64,000 nucleotides of DNA from Alphaproteobacteria bacterium (lineage in GTDB: Bacteria > Pseudomonadota > Alphaproteobacteria > UBA6615). Below, in pieces: positions 18,875 to 27,855 of this stretch. Made by a program: the position numbers and the translations under genes. A model generated the notes under the pieces. That model had not been told where the DNA came from and made no database searches. It saw only the letters and a program-made list of their open reading frames with translations. Location: contig JBDXCV010000003.1 in NCBI GenBank assembly GCA_039980135.1, positions 963,458-1,027,457 on the forward strand. The letters run 5' to 3'. Position 1 is the first letter of the stretch, and every line of letters starts with the position of its first letter.

Positions 18875-20674
18875 CTAGGCCGCCCGCGCGGCGCGCAGCT
18901 CCTTGCGGCGGGCTTGCGTGGCGGCTTCATCGACTTCGAGGGATTCGTCATCGATTTCGCCGGTGAAGATCACACCATAGATATCTTTCGCCTTCTCCAG
19001 GGTCTCCCAGCCTTCCAGCACATCCACGATCACACGTTCGGTTTCGCGATCGAGCGGATCGCCATAGCCGCCCCCGGCGGAATCGCGGCCGCGGACGCGC
19101 TGGCCCGGATTGATTGTGACCTGTGCCACGTTCGGCAATCGTACCGGCTGTGTTTCGTCCTCGATCAGCCATGTCTCGCCTGATGTGCCCGGCAGGCCGC
19201 CGAGAACGCCGCGCGGTTGCGTGTGTTGGCCGTCGCACGAAATCACGGCCATCATCGGGGCATGTGTGGGACCGTACTCGATCTGCTGGGCGGGGGCGCC
19301 GCGGCGGCGTCCCGCGCCGGCGGAATCGGTCACCAGCGTAAGTGATTCCACGCGGATCGGATGCTTGAGCTCATCGACCTCGACCGAATCCCGGTACATC
19401 AGCCCTGCGATCACCGGAATGGCGTAGTTGACCCAGCCGTCCGCCTCGGAACTTGCCGGGCCGCCGTTGGTCGACAGCATCAGCCGGTTCACATAAGGCT
19501 CGGGCTCGCGCCGCAGGTCCTGGCCTGAAATCACGGCCATGCCGGCGCCCAGCCCGGCGCCGCCCTCCGACAGTCCCATGCCTTCACCCAACTGCGCGAA
19601 CGCGGACTGGGTGATGTTGACCAGCCGCTCGGACACGTTGGTGGTAGAGACCGAGCAGGAATGAGGGAAGGTGGGTGCGGCGACAACGCTGTCCTCGGCA
19701 TATTTGAAATGCAAACGTCGGAACGCCCCCTCGTTGCGCGGCAAATCCTTGTCGAGGGCGTTGAAGATTGCGCCCACCACGGCCGAGGTAGCTGAACCGA
19801 GCGAGGTGTTCAGGCCCGCGTCCACCGACGGCGGGTTGTCCCGCAGGTCGACATGAATGTTGCCCTCGTCCGGATCGATGTCGATCTTCACGGTCAGCTC
19901 CAGGCCGTCAGGCAACAGACCCTCCAGCGGATCCGAACGACCCTTGTTGACAAGGCTCGCCTTGGGCAGCTTGCGGATATTGTCGATCATGCGGCGCTCG
20001 GAATAGTCGAACCATTCGCGCATGAAGGCCTTGACCGTGTCTTTGCCGTATTTCTCGCAGAATGCCTCGAGGCGTCGCTCGGCGACGCGCGCCGAGCCCA
20101 GCCCGGCCAGGTAGTCGCCGTACCATTGGTCGGGCACCCGGATGCGCGCCCGGCACATGCGCATGATGTCCTCGACATTCTTGAAGTCACGCTGGATGCG
20201 CACACCGGGGAAGACCAGCGCGCCTTCCTCATACACGTCGCGGGCGCGCACGAAGTAGCTCGACGGGATCGAGTTGCCGATATCGGCCATGTGGCACTTC
20301 GAGACGGCAGTAAACAGATGCTCGCCCTCGAAGAAGACCGGGACCATGAAGGTGTGGTCGGCCGGATGGGTGTTGCCGCCATAGGGATCGTTATCGAGAT
20401 AGGCGTCGCCGCGCTGGATATCACCGGCGTGATACTCGCGCATATTCGCCGTCTGGATGTGACAGCCGAAGATATGCACCGGCAATCCCTCGGCCGGGGC
20501 GAGCAGCTCGTCATTGCCGGTGACCAGGCAACAGGAAAAATCGCGCGCCGACGAGATCACGGCGGATCGTGCCGAGCGCAGCAGCGTGTTGGTCATTTCC
20601 CGGACGATTCCGTCGAGACGGTTCGCCATCACTGAGATCAGGACGGGGTCGAGGGTGGTTTCGGGTTCAGACAT
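18875..20674 (-). CDS. hyuB: Hydantoinase B/oxoprolinase family protein (HyuB), first copy
   Basis: This 599-residue B subunit of an ATP-dependent hydantoinase/oxoprolinase-type amidohydrolase starts MSEPETTLDPVLISVMANRL. It contains the family segments SARDFSCC, NDPYGGNTHPADHTF and the C-terminal GGGYGDPLDRE. The start at 20674 is chosen because the family N-terminus begins there; upstream in-frame codons are shadow sequence. It follows hyuA by 14 bases, so the two are co-transcribed. Members hydrolyse N-methylhydantoin, hydantoins or 5-oxoproline, or carboxylate ketones; the divergent carbamoylsarcosine-amidase-like gene favours a hydantoin. Confidence 0.9.
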   Translation of the reverse strand: MSEPETTLDPVLISVMANRLDGIVREMTNTLLRSARSAVISSARDFSCCLVTGNDELLAPAEGLPVHIFGCHIQTANMREYHAGDIQRGDAYLDNDPYGGNTHPADHTFMVPVFFEGEHLFTAVSKCHMADIGNSIPSSYFVRARDVYEEGALVFPGVRIQRDFKNVEDIMRMCRARIRVPDQWYGDYLAGLGSARVAERRLEAFCEKYGKDTVKAFMREWFDYSERRMIDNIRKLPKASLVNKGRSDPLEGLLPDGLELTVKIDIDPDEGNIHVDLRDNPPSVDAGLNTSLGSATSAVVGAIFNALDKDLPRNEGAFRRLHFKYAEDSVVAAPTFPHSCSVSTTNVSERLVNITQSAFAQLGEGMGLSEGGAGLGAGMAVISGQDLRREPEPYVNRLMLSTNGGPASSEADGWVNYAIPVIAGLMYRDSVEVDELKHPIRVESLTLVTDSAGAGRRRGAPAQQIEYGPTHAPMMAVISCDGQHTQPRGVLGGLPGTSGETWLIEDETQPVRLPNVAQVTINPGQRVRGRDSAGGGYGDPLDRETERVIVDVLEGWETLEKAKDIYGVIFTGEIDDESLEVDEAATQARRKELRAARAA

Positions 20675-20688
20675 CTTGCTCTCCCTGA

Positions 20689-22764
20689 TCAACGGCAGTC
20701 GAGGATGTAGCTGTCGGCGGCGCTGAGCCGCGCGGACATCCCCGGATAGACGACTATGGTGGTGGTGGGTTCCTCGATGATGGCCGGTCCCGCGACCGTA
20801 TCGCCGGTCTTGAGGTCGGGGCCCCGGAAGATCGGGGTCGCCACGGGGGCCGCACCACCGAAATAGCATTCCCGCGTCGTCGTCGATTCGGACATGCGGC
20901 TATCTGTCGTCGGGTCGGGTGCGGGCGGGGGGTCGAAGGGCTGGATCGAGATGCGGCCCTTCCAGTTCACGCATTCGACCGGGCTTGCCTCGTCGCGCAC
21001 CGCGTAGATGCGTTCGTGGGTCTTGTGGAATGTCTCCACCAGCTCGGCCACGTCCGCGTCGCTTTCGAGCCGCGGCTTGGGAAGTTCCGTGTCGAGTTCC
21101 CAGACCTGCGCGCGGTAGCGCGCCTCGACGAAGAACTCGATGCTGACCTGGGCGTCTTTCGAGGTTTCGAGGCTGTCGCGGAACTGCATTAGTTCGGCCT
21201 CGATCTCGTCGAGCGCGCGGTTCGCGCCGTCCCGGTCGAAACCGTTCGAATCCGTAAACCGCGAACGTGTCGCCTCGAACACGATCGAGGAATACTGCAT
21301 CCCGCAGGCCGACAGCGCCGAGGCCGTGCGGGGCAGGATCACCGTGTCGCAGCCCAGTTCCTGGGCGATCGGCATGATGTTGAAACCCGCCGCACCACCG
21401 CCGGCGACGATGACGCTTTCGCGCGGATTCAGCCCGTCATTGACGGTGATCTCGCCGATCGCCTTGATCATCAGCTCGTTGGCGATGACCATGATCGAAT
21501 GGGCGGTCTCGTCGACGCCCTTGCCCATGCTCTCCGCCAGTTCCGAGATCACCGCGACCGCCGCGTCGCGGTCGAGCGACAGGCGCCCGCCGTTGAAATA
21601 ACCGGGGTCGATATAGCCGAGCACCAGGGCGGCATCGGTGACGGTGGGCTCCGTCCCACCCGATCCGTAGCAGGCGGGTCCGGGCACGGAACCGGCCGAT
21701 TGGGGCCCGACCCGGAGCAATCCGCCCGGGTCCACCCAGGCGATCGAGCCGCCGCCCGCGCCGACCGAACGGACGTCGACGGTGGATGTGCCCATGATGT
21801 CGCCGGTCCACAGCGGGCCGAGCCAGGAATCGCGCGAGTAGATCAGGTTGCCGTCGCGCACGAGGCCGACATCGAAGGTCGTGCCGCCCGTGTCGCAGAC
21901 GATCACATCCCCGCCCATCCGCTCCAGGGCGGAATAGGCGCGGGCCGCGACCGGGGCCATGGCCGGGCCCGATTTCAGCGTGTTGATCGGGCGCTCGACG
22001 AGGGATTCGACCTCTTGGCAGCCGCCGACGGCGGTGGACACGAGCAGATCGCCAGCGAAACCGGAATCGCGAAGATCGGTCTGCATCCCGCGCAGATGGG
22101 CCTGCATCAGGGGTTTCAGCGAGGCGTCGATCGCCGTCGCCGAGGCGCGGCGATACTCGCGCAGGATCGGCGCCAGCCGGTGCGACAGGGTGTAGGGCAC
22201 GCCGGGCATGATTTCCTCGATCAGCTCGCCGAGCCGGGCCTCATGTGCCTCGTTGGCGATCGACCAGAGCAGGGAAACCGCGATGGCCTCGAAGCCGCGA
22301 TGTTTCAGGGTCTCGATGACTTCACGCGCCTGGGCCTCGTCGAGCGGCCGGACGATTTCACCCGACGCGCCGATGCGTTCGTTGATCTCGAAGGTCCGCC
22401 GGCGTGGAATATAGGGCTGCGGATAATCGTAGCTGTAGTCATGGGGGCCGTGTTTGCCACCCTCCTTGAACACCAGGATGTCGCGGAAGCCGGCGGTGGT
22501 CAGGAATGCCGTACGCGCGGTCTGCTTGGTGACGATCGCGTTGGTGGCCCGGGTCGTGCCGTAGATCAGGAGATCCGTCGCGGCGAGCATATCCTTCGGG
22601 GTTGTCTCGAATGTCTCGGCGACGACCTCGAGGGCATTGAACATGCCCTCCGAAATCCGTTCCGGCGTCGTCAGCGCCTTGCCGACATGAAACTGGCCGT
22701 CCTCGCTGAGTACGACCATGTCCGTGAACGTGCCGCCCGTATCGACGGAAATTCGGTAAGCCAT
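20689..22764 (-). CDS. hyuA: Hydantoinase A/oxoprolinase family protein (HyuA), first copy
   Basis: This 691-residue ATP-binding partner of HyuB belongs to the ASKHA-type ATPase fold. The phosphate loop is VDTGGTFTDMVV at the N-terminus, the second ATPase motif CDTGGTTFDVGL is near residue 293, and GAGGGSIA near residue 335. A GGGGGGAG ribosome-binding site precedes the ATG at 22764. ATP hydrolysis drives opening of an otherwise stable cyclic amide. It is divergent from the N-carbamoylsarcosine-amidase-like gene, with 124 bases between. Confidence 0.92.
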   Translation of the reverse strand: MAYRISVDTGGTFTDMVVLSEDGQFHVGKALTTPERISEGMFNALEVVAETFETTPKDMLAATDLLIYGTTRATNAIVTKQTARTAFLTTAGFRDILVFKEGGKHGPHDYSYDYPQPYIPRRRTFEINERIGASGEIVRPLDEAQAREVIETLKHRGFEAIAVSLLWSIANEAHEARLGELIEEIMPGVPYTLSHRLAPILREYRRASATAIDASLKPLMQAHLRGMQTDLRDSGFAGDLLVSTAVGGCQEVESLVERPINTLKSGPAMAPVAARAYSALERMGGDVIVCDTGGTTFDVGLVRDGNLIYSRDSWLGPLWTGDIMGTSTVDVRSVGAGGGSIAWVDPGGLLRVGPQSAGSVPGPACYGSGGTEPTVTDAALVLGYIDPGYFNGGRLSLDRDAAVAVISELAESMGKGVDETAHSIMVIANELMIKAIGEITVNDGLNPRESVIVAGGGAAGFNIMPIAQELGCDTVILPRTASALSACGMQYSSIVFEATRSRFTDSNGFDRDGANRALDEIEAELMQFRDSLETSKDAQVSIEFFVEARYRAQVWELDTELPKPRLESDADVAELVETFHKTHERIYAVRDEASPVECVNWKGRISIQPFDPPPAPDPTTDSRMSESTTTRECYFGGAAPVATPIFRGPDLKTGDTVAGPAIIEEPTTTIVVYPGMSARLSAADSYILDCR

Positions 22765-22888
22765 TTACGCTCCCCCCTGAACAAAATCCCGCGGCTATCG
22801 CTTCGCGTTTGCCTGCGGCGAGACGCGCTCGATGCGTCATGCTTTAATACTCTCTCACCCGTGCTGGGGACGCAACGGAGAACGGAGA

Positions 22889-23515
22889 ATGGATTACGCC
22901 GAACGGGGTTACGGAGACGGCGACGTCGGGTGGGGTGAACGCCCCGGCGTGGTGGTCGTCGACTTCCAGCGCGGTTTCACCGATCCGGAATTCAGGATGG
23001 GCGGCGCGCCGATGATCGATGCTGCGGTCGAGCGCACCGTGGATGTGATCAAGGCCGCAAAGGACGCCGGCTTCCCCGTTGCCGCCTGCGTGATGGGCTA
23101 TCACTCCCGGGCGGCCATGCCCCATTGGAAGATCGCGCCGTTGCGCGAGGAACTGGTCGAGGGGCACCCGTCGGTCGAACTCGACCCGCGGATCGCGGCG
23201 GCGGATCCCGATCTGGTGGTCATGAAGGGCGCGCCGTCGATCTTCTTCAACACCCAGGTTGCGCCGTTCCTGATCAAGCAAGGTGTGGACACGGTCGTCG
23301 TCACCGGCTGCATCACGTCGGGTTGCGTGCGTGCGTCCGTGATCGATGCGTTCAGTCTCGGCTTCCGCACGATCGTGCCGGAAGACTGCGTCGGCGATCA
23401 CGACGAGGAACCACACCAGGCCAATCTGCGCGATGTCGACCGGCGCTACGCCGATGTCGTCGATGCGGATGCTGTCCTGACGGAATTCGAGCGCCTGCGC
23501 GGCCGGAACAGCTAG
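22889..23515 (+). CDS. Isochorismatase-family amidase, N-carbamoylsarcosine amidohydrolase-like
   Basis: This is a 208-residue cysteine hydrolase. The triad is Asp25 (VVVVDFQRGF), Lys113 (VMKGAPSIFF) and Cys146 in the TSGCVRAS motif characteristic of N-carbamoylsarcosine amidases. Such enzymes convert N-carbamoylsarcosine to sarcosine, CO2 and NH3, the step after N-methylhydantoin hydrolysis in creatinine degradation. Divergent pairing with HyuA/HyuB fits that pathway or a related hydantoin route. The start at 22889 follows CGGAGA. It converges on the crotonase gene with a 4-base overlap. Confidence 0.85.
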   Translation: MDYAERGYGDGDVGWGERPGVVVVDFQRGFTDPEFRMGGAPMIDAAVERTVDVIKAAKDAGFPVAACVMGYHSRAAMPHWKIAPLREELVEGHPSVELDPRIAAADPDLVVMKGAPSIFFNTQVAPFLIKQGVDTVVVTGCITSGCVRASVIDAFSLGFRTIVPEDCVGDHDEEPHQANLRDVDRRYADVVDADAVLTEFERLRGRNS

Positions 23516-24324
23516 TCCAGGTCGCGGAACGGCGCTTCGCGTTCAGCAAGCACGTCTTGCAAAGGTTCGTCGCGCATCTTGCGCATCCAGGCACGCCCGG
23601 CGGGCGAAGCGTGCAGGGACGAGATCGCCTCGACGTTATAGAGCCACGAGCTGGTCAGCCCGGCGGTCTCCTGCTGGTGATTGATCGAGGCCTTGGCGAA
23701 CTTGATCGCCGGTCCGGGAATCCGCGAGAGTTTGCGGGCGAGCCGCCGCGCCTCGTCCATCAGCTGATCGCCGGGTACGGCCCGGTTGACGAGGTGAATC
23801 CGCTCGGCCTCGCGGCCATCGACCATGTCGCCGGTGTACATCAGCCAGCGCACATGCCGGATCGGCATCGTCCAGGGCATCATTAGCGACGGCGGGCCCG
23901 AGGCATGCCTCACCTCGGGTTCGCCGAGCATCGCATCCTCTGCCGCCAAGGCCAGATCGCAGCACATGGCGAGTTCCAGCCCGCCGGCCAGCGCGAATCC
24001 GTTAACCGCGGCGATGACCGGTACCTCGGAAGACCAGATCGCCCGCAGCCGGTCGCAGTTCGCCGACATGTCTTCGCGCCAGGCTTCCGTGTCCATCTCG
24101 AAATCGTCGCTGATCAGGTCGAAGCCGGTCGTGAAGGCGCGGCCCGCGCCGGTAAGAATGATCGCGCGGATGTCCGGGTCTTTCTGCGCGTCGCGTACCG
24201 CCGCGTCGAGGGCGTCGAGAAGTTCGAGGTCGAGCGCGTTGAGCTTGTCGGGACGGTTCATGGTCAGGGTCACGAACGCGTCGTTGGGGTCGCGGTCGAT
24301 CAGGAGTACGGGAGCGTCGGTCAT
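23512..24324 (-). CDS. Enoyl-CoA hydratase/isomerase (crotonase) family protein
   Basis: This 270-residue crotonase acts on acyl-CoA thioesters. Oxyanion-hole segments are GRAFTTGFDL (about residue 66) and GFALAGGLELAMCCDL (about residues 111-126). Both Glu positions used by true hydratases are occupied (the Glu in GGLELA and the second Glu in LGEPEVR), so hydration is plausible. It lies 24 bases downstream of a feruloyl-CoA-synthase-like gene, so the pair may activate and then hydrate or cleave an aromatic or side-chain carboxylic acid. Confidence 0.87.
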   Translation of the reverse strand: MTDAPVLLIDRDPNDAFVTLTMNRPDKLNALDLELLDALDAAVRDAQKDPDIRAIILTGAGRAFTTGFDLISDDFEMDTEAWREDMSANCDRLRAIWSSEVPVIAAVNGFALAGGLELAMCCDLALAAEDAMLGEPEVRHASGPPSLMMPWTMPIRHVRWLMYTGDMVDGREAERIHLVNRAVPGDQLMDEARRLARKLSRIPGPAIKFAKASINHQQETAGLTSSWLYNVEAISSLHASPAGRAWMRKMRDEPLQDVLAEREAPFRDLD

Positions 24325-24348
24325 GGTCCGGGTTCCTCGGGGTTGGCG

Positions 24349-26106
24349 TTACCGGGATGCATTGTTTTCGGGACAGATGATGTCGGGCCCGGGCGGGTCG
24401 CCATAAAGCCGCGCGACCAGGTCGGCACGATTTTTCAGGCATGTCTTCTGGACCAGATGGCCCTTGTCGTTGATCTCACCGGCCACGCGGTCGGGTGGTC
24501 CGTCGGCGATGGCGGCGCGGAAGACGGATGTCGAGCTGCCGGGCATGGCAGCGTTGTGGGCACGGAGTGCCTGGACCATACGCGCCTGGAGATCGCTATT
24601 TTTGTCCTCCATGGCGGTTTCCGTAGAGAACAGGATGGTCGCGATTCTGTCTTTTCCAGCGCCGGCAATGGCCACGTCCTGCACATCGGGTGCGCAGGCC
24701 GCCAGGATCGCGTGGCGGAGCGCGCCGACCTTGACCCGGGTTCCCGTCGTGAGCTTGAAATCTTCGGCCAGGCGCCCGTCGAAGCACAGGCCGCCCTCGG
24801 GCTTGTCGTCATGGAGCGCCCGGGCGAGGTCGCCGGTGCGCAGGAACTCCGCATCATCGAGCGACAACATCTTGAGGCCCTCCGATCCGACATAGCCCGG
24901 TGAAACATTTGGCCCCCGAAACCGGACTTCCACCGCGCCGTCGACAGGTGCCAAACGAAGGCTGTGTCCCGGCAACGGGAGGCCGATCTCGTCCGTCTGT
25001 CCGGCCGGTTCATGCCCGAGACACATGGTCGAGCCGGCCTCGGTGGCACCGTAGCCCGACAGGACCAGCGGCGGGCCGCCGGGTCCATGAGGTCCCGCGG
25101 TGACCGCGTCCTGCAGGCGTTGCCATGTTTGCGCACCCATCCCGGCCCCGGCGAAGAAGATCAGGTCGAGCCGCGCAAACAGCGCTGCGCGGGTATCTGC
25201 GTCGTCGGCCAGGTGGTCAAGCAGCAGATCGATGCCATAGGGCACGTTGATATGGATCGTCGGGCGCACCTCGCGGATGCGGGCCGCCAACGCGTCCATG
25301 TTGTCGGGCCCGGGCGGCAGTTCGACATGATAGGTGCCGCCGTACCAGATCATCTTGTGGAAATTGTCGAGCCCGCCGAAGACATGATGCCAGGGCAGCC
25401 AATCGATCAGCGCGGGCCGACGGGCGGCGAGAAACGGCCAGTGAACGCCATAAGCGCCCTGGCAGGACGCGATCATCCGGCGCGTTATCGTGACCCCCTT
25501 GGGGTCGCCGGTGGATCCGGATGTGAAATATATCGCCGCAGGATCGTCGGGCGATGCGACAGGGCGGGAGAACGGTCTTTCCGGGACTTCGTCATCGGGC
25601 AATTCAGCTGAATCGACGACGATTCCACAGCAGGCGGCAAGTTCTTCGGGCAATGTCTGTGCCGGGACAACCGTGAGGCGGGGGCCGGCCGCGGCGAGCA
25701 ATCCTGCCAGCCGGTTGCGTCCATGTTCGGACGTGAGCAGCAATGGTGACAGCGGGACATGCACCATGCCGGCCTTGAGGCACGCCAGCTTGAGCGCGGC
25801 TTGCAGCACCCCGGCACCGTCGATGACCGCAATGCGATCGCCCTTTGCCAGCCCGTGTGCGGCGAGGTCTTCCGCGAGCGCATCGGAGCGTTGATCCATC
25901 GCGCCATAGCTGATTGTCCGGATGGTGCCGTTCGCGCGTTCGCTGATGAAAGCCGCGTCATCATCCAAAGCCACCCAGTGGTCGAACCTGTCGAGGATGT
26001 CGGGCAGCGGCTCGGGCAATGGCGCTCGGTTGTGCAACAGAATGGAACCGTCGGGCCAATCCTCGCGTTCCACTTGGTTGGGTGCCAGTCTGATATCCGC
26101 AGTCAT
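24349..26106 (-). CDS. AMP-binding acyl-CoA synthetase, feruloyl-CoA-synthase-like
   Basis: This 585-residue ANL-superfamily adenylating enzyme has the phosphate-binding loop YFTSGSTGDPKGVT at about residues 193-206, the A5-type motif SGYGATEAGS near 344, and the adenylate-binding RTGDLA region near 415. The N-terminal segment LHNRAPLPEP and the overall layout resemble feruloyl-CoA synthases more than fatty-acid ligases. The C-terminal lysine region is GEINDKGHL. It is followed by a crotonase, a common pairing in ferulate-type side-chain degradation. The substrate is not proven. Confidence 0.82.
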   Translation of the reverse strand: MTADIRLAPNQVEREDWPDGSILLHNRAPLPEPLPDILDRFDHWVALDDDAAFISERANGTIRTISYGAMDQRSDALAEDLAAHGLAKGDRIAVIDGAGVLQAALKLACLKAGMVHVPLSPLLLTSEHGRNRLAGLLAAAGPRLTVVPAQTLPEELAACCGIVVDSAELPDDEVPERPFSRPVASPDDPAAIYFTSGSTGDPKGVTITRRMIASCQGAYGVHWPFLAARRPALIDWLPWHHVFGGLDNFHKMIWYGGTYHVELPPGPDNMDALAARIREVRPTIHINVPYGIDLLLDHLADDADTRAALFARLDLIFFAGAGMGAQTWQRLQDAVTAGPHGPGGPPLVLSGYGATEAGSTMCLGHEPAGQTDEIGLPLPGHSLRLAPVDGAVEVRFRGPNVSPGYVGSEGLKMLSLDDAEFLRTGDLARALHDDKPEGGLCFDGRLAEDFKLTTGTRVKVGALRHAILAACAPDVQDVAIAGAGKDRIATILFSTETAMEDKNSDLQARMVQALRAHNAAMPGSSTSVFRAAIADGPPDRVAGEINDKGHLVQKTCLKNRADLVARLYGDPPGPDIICPENNASR

Positions 26107-26257
26107 GGGGTGTCGTTGTCGGTGCAGGATCGTTTATGCGTTTCCAAACAATGGCAGAGCCGATATCTCTTTCGCAACCAGGCGCGAAGCGGCCTCTCGC
26201 CTTTGAGCGGCGCGTTGGGCTAAATCTGTTCCGGGAATGCCAGGTGGGGGGAATGCC

Positions 26258-26887
26258 ATGACGTCCGGTCCGACCGTGATCGATCACCCGTTGTTGCAGC
26301 ACAAGATTTCGCTGCTCCGCGACAAGGAAACGCCCCCGATCATCTTTCGACTGCTGGTGCGCGAGATTGCCCAGCTCATGTTGTTCGAGGCGTCACGTGA
26401 CCTGGCATTGACGGAACGGGAGATCGAAACACCCCTGACCGGGATGACAGCTCCCGTGTTGGCCGCGCCGGGGCCGGTGCTGGCGTCGATCATGCGGGCA
26501 GGCAACGTGATGCTGGACGCGGCACTGGAAATCATCCCGACGGCCGGGGTCTGCCATCTCGGCATCTATCGTGATCACGACACGCTGGAGGCTGTTGAGT
26601 ATTACTTCAACGGTCCGGCGGATATCGCGGAACGCGCGCTTTTGATCGTCGACCCCATGCTCGCGACTGCCAACTCGTCGATCGACGCGATCTCCCAGCT
26701 CAAGGCACGGGGCGTGACGGACATGCGCCTGATCTGCATCCTCGCCGCCCCGGAGGGACTGGCGGCGCTGTCGAAGGCGCATCCGGACGTCCCGGTCTAT
26801 ATCGGGGCGATCGACTCTCATCTCGACGAAAAGGGCTATATCATCCCGGGCCTGGGCGACGCCGGCGACCGCAGCTACGCCACCTGA
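26258..26887 (+). CDS. upp: Uracil phosphoribosyltransferase paralogue with altered PRPP loop
   Basis: This 209-residue protein has the length and overall sequence of Upp (uracil + PRPP to UMP). The C-terminal uracil-binding block GYIIPGLGDAGDR (193-205) is intact. However, the PRPP loop reads DPMLATANS (132-140) instead of DPMLATGGS, and the usual LRAGLGM reads MRAGNVM (79-85). These changes fall at substrate-binding positions, so it may be a divergent phosphoribosyltransferase rather than a standard salvage enzyme. A GGTGGGGGG ribosome-binding site favours the ATG at 26258 over 26237. Confidence 0.8.
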   Translation: MTSGPTVIDHPLLQHKISLLRDKETPPIIFRLLVREIAQLMLFEASRDLALTEREIETPLTGMTAPVLAAPGPVLASIMRAGNVMLDAALEIIPTAGVCHLGIYRDHDTLEAVEYYFNGPADIAERALLIVDPMLATANSSIDAISQLKARGVTDMRLICILAAPEGLAALSKAHPDVPVYIGAIDSHLDEKGYIIPGLGDAGDRSYAT

Positions 26888-26910
26888 CGCCGGAAGTCCT
26901 TGGCCAATAC

Positions 26911-27441
26911 CTATCGATAGCTTGCGAGCGCCTGGCTGAGAATGTCGCGCGCGCCCTGGGTGCCGTCGATCGGTTCCATGTGCCGGCTCTTGATTCGCCA
27001 GCCGCCTTGTGTGCGAACGAGACTCCAGCGGTTCGCGACGACGCGATGCACCCGGAACCCGTTCGTGGTGCCGTGATTGGGTAGCTCGCGCGGTTCGGAT
27101 TCCCGGTCGGGATGCAGTATCTGGATATAGGAGGTGACGAAGGCTGCGTCGCCGTCGAGCTCAATATACGGCAGGGCCGAAAGATGCGCGATTCCGCCTG
27201 CGATCGCCTTTTGGTGCGCCGGGGTCAGGGTGAAGGCGCCGATCGCCTCGTGACCGACGGCCCCGTCGAGGCCCGCGCCCCTGTCGAACACGCCGTCTTC
27301 CGTGTAGACCGCGCGGGTGTAGTAGTCGGCACCGGTGTCCGCGCTGGGCGGATGGGAAGCGATGAGATTGTAGATTTCCAATCTGTCCTCGATCGCCCGC
27401 AGGCGCTCTTCCAGTGACGTTGTGTTTCCGGTCCCGGCCAT
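26911..27441 (-). CDS. SnoaL-like / nuclear transport factor 2 fold protein
   Basis: This 176-residue protein opens with a helix, RLRAIEDRLEIYNLI, then YTRAVYTEDGVFDRGAG, the pattern of SnoaL_4-type NTF2-like domains often seen in aromatic-ring hydroxylase small subunits and small-molecule isomerases or dehydratases. A charged segment with WSLVRTQGGWRIKSRHMEPIDGT closes the fold. It stands alone between upp (convergent) and a small basic protein. No catalytic assignment is possible. Confidence 0.75.
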   Translation of the reverse strand: MAGTGNTTSLEERLRAIEDRLEIYNLIASHPPSADTGADYYTRAVYTEDGVFDRGAGLDGAVGHEAIGAFTLTPAHQKAIAGGIAHLSALPYIELDGDAAFVTSYIQILHPDRESEPRELPNHGTTNGFRVHRVVANRWSLVRTQGGWRIKSRHMEPIDGTQGARDILSQALASYR

Positions 27442-27632
27442 GTGTGATGCTCCCCGTATGCCAATTTTCGTTCGCTTCTCGATGCCACTTTGGCAGCCGT
27501 TTTGCGCGTCACCAAGGCGATCGTGAAGCCCGATGCAGACCGATGGCGCTCAACTGGCAATGAAACAGACAGGCGGGTATAGGTTAGGCCCCCGGGGTGA
27601 GGCGTCCCGGCTGATCGAAAGGTGGTACTGCG

Positions 27633-27836
27633 ATGACCAAGGAACGGGCCCGGAAACGGGCAAAGGCGAAGGCGGGCGAAAAGGCGAAGAAGCGCGCGGC
27701 ACAAGCCGCCCAACCGGATGCAAACATGCCGGCGGGCAAGTTCGATGCGGGGACGAATTCCATCAGGAAGCCGGGCGGGGCGACGAATAATTCGAACTTC
27801 GCCGAGGCACGGCGCGGTTCCGCACGCTCGCGCTGA
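27633..27836 (+). CDS. Small basic protein, function unknown
   Basis: This is a 67-residue, strongly basic protein. The first 25 residues are almost all Lys, Arg and Ala (MTKERARKRAKAKAGEKAKK), then a linker PDANMPAGKFDAGTNSIRKPGG and a terminal ARRGSARSR. AAAGGTGG stands ahead of the ATG. The composition suggests nucleic-acid or ribosome binding. It lies 19 bases ahead of the M3 peptidase gene and may share its transcript. Real coding is supported by spacing, ribosome-binding site and non-shadow composition, but no family is named with confidence. Confidence 0.6.
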   Translation: MTKERARKRAKAKAGEKAKKRAAQAAQPDANMPAGKFDAGTNSIRKPGGATNNSNFAEARRGSARSR

Positions 27837-27855
27837 TCGCCAGAAGGACCGACAG

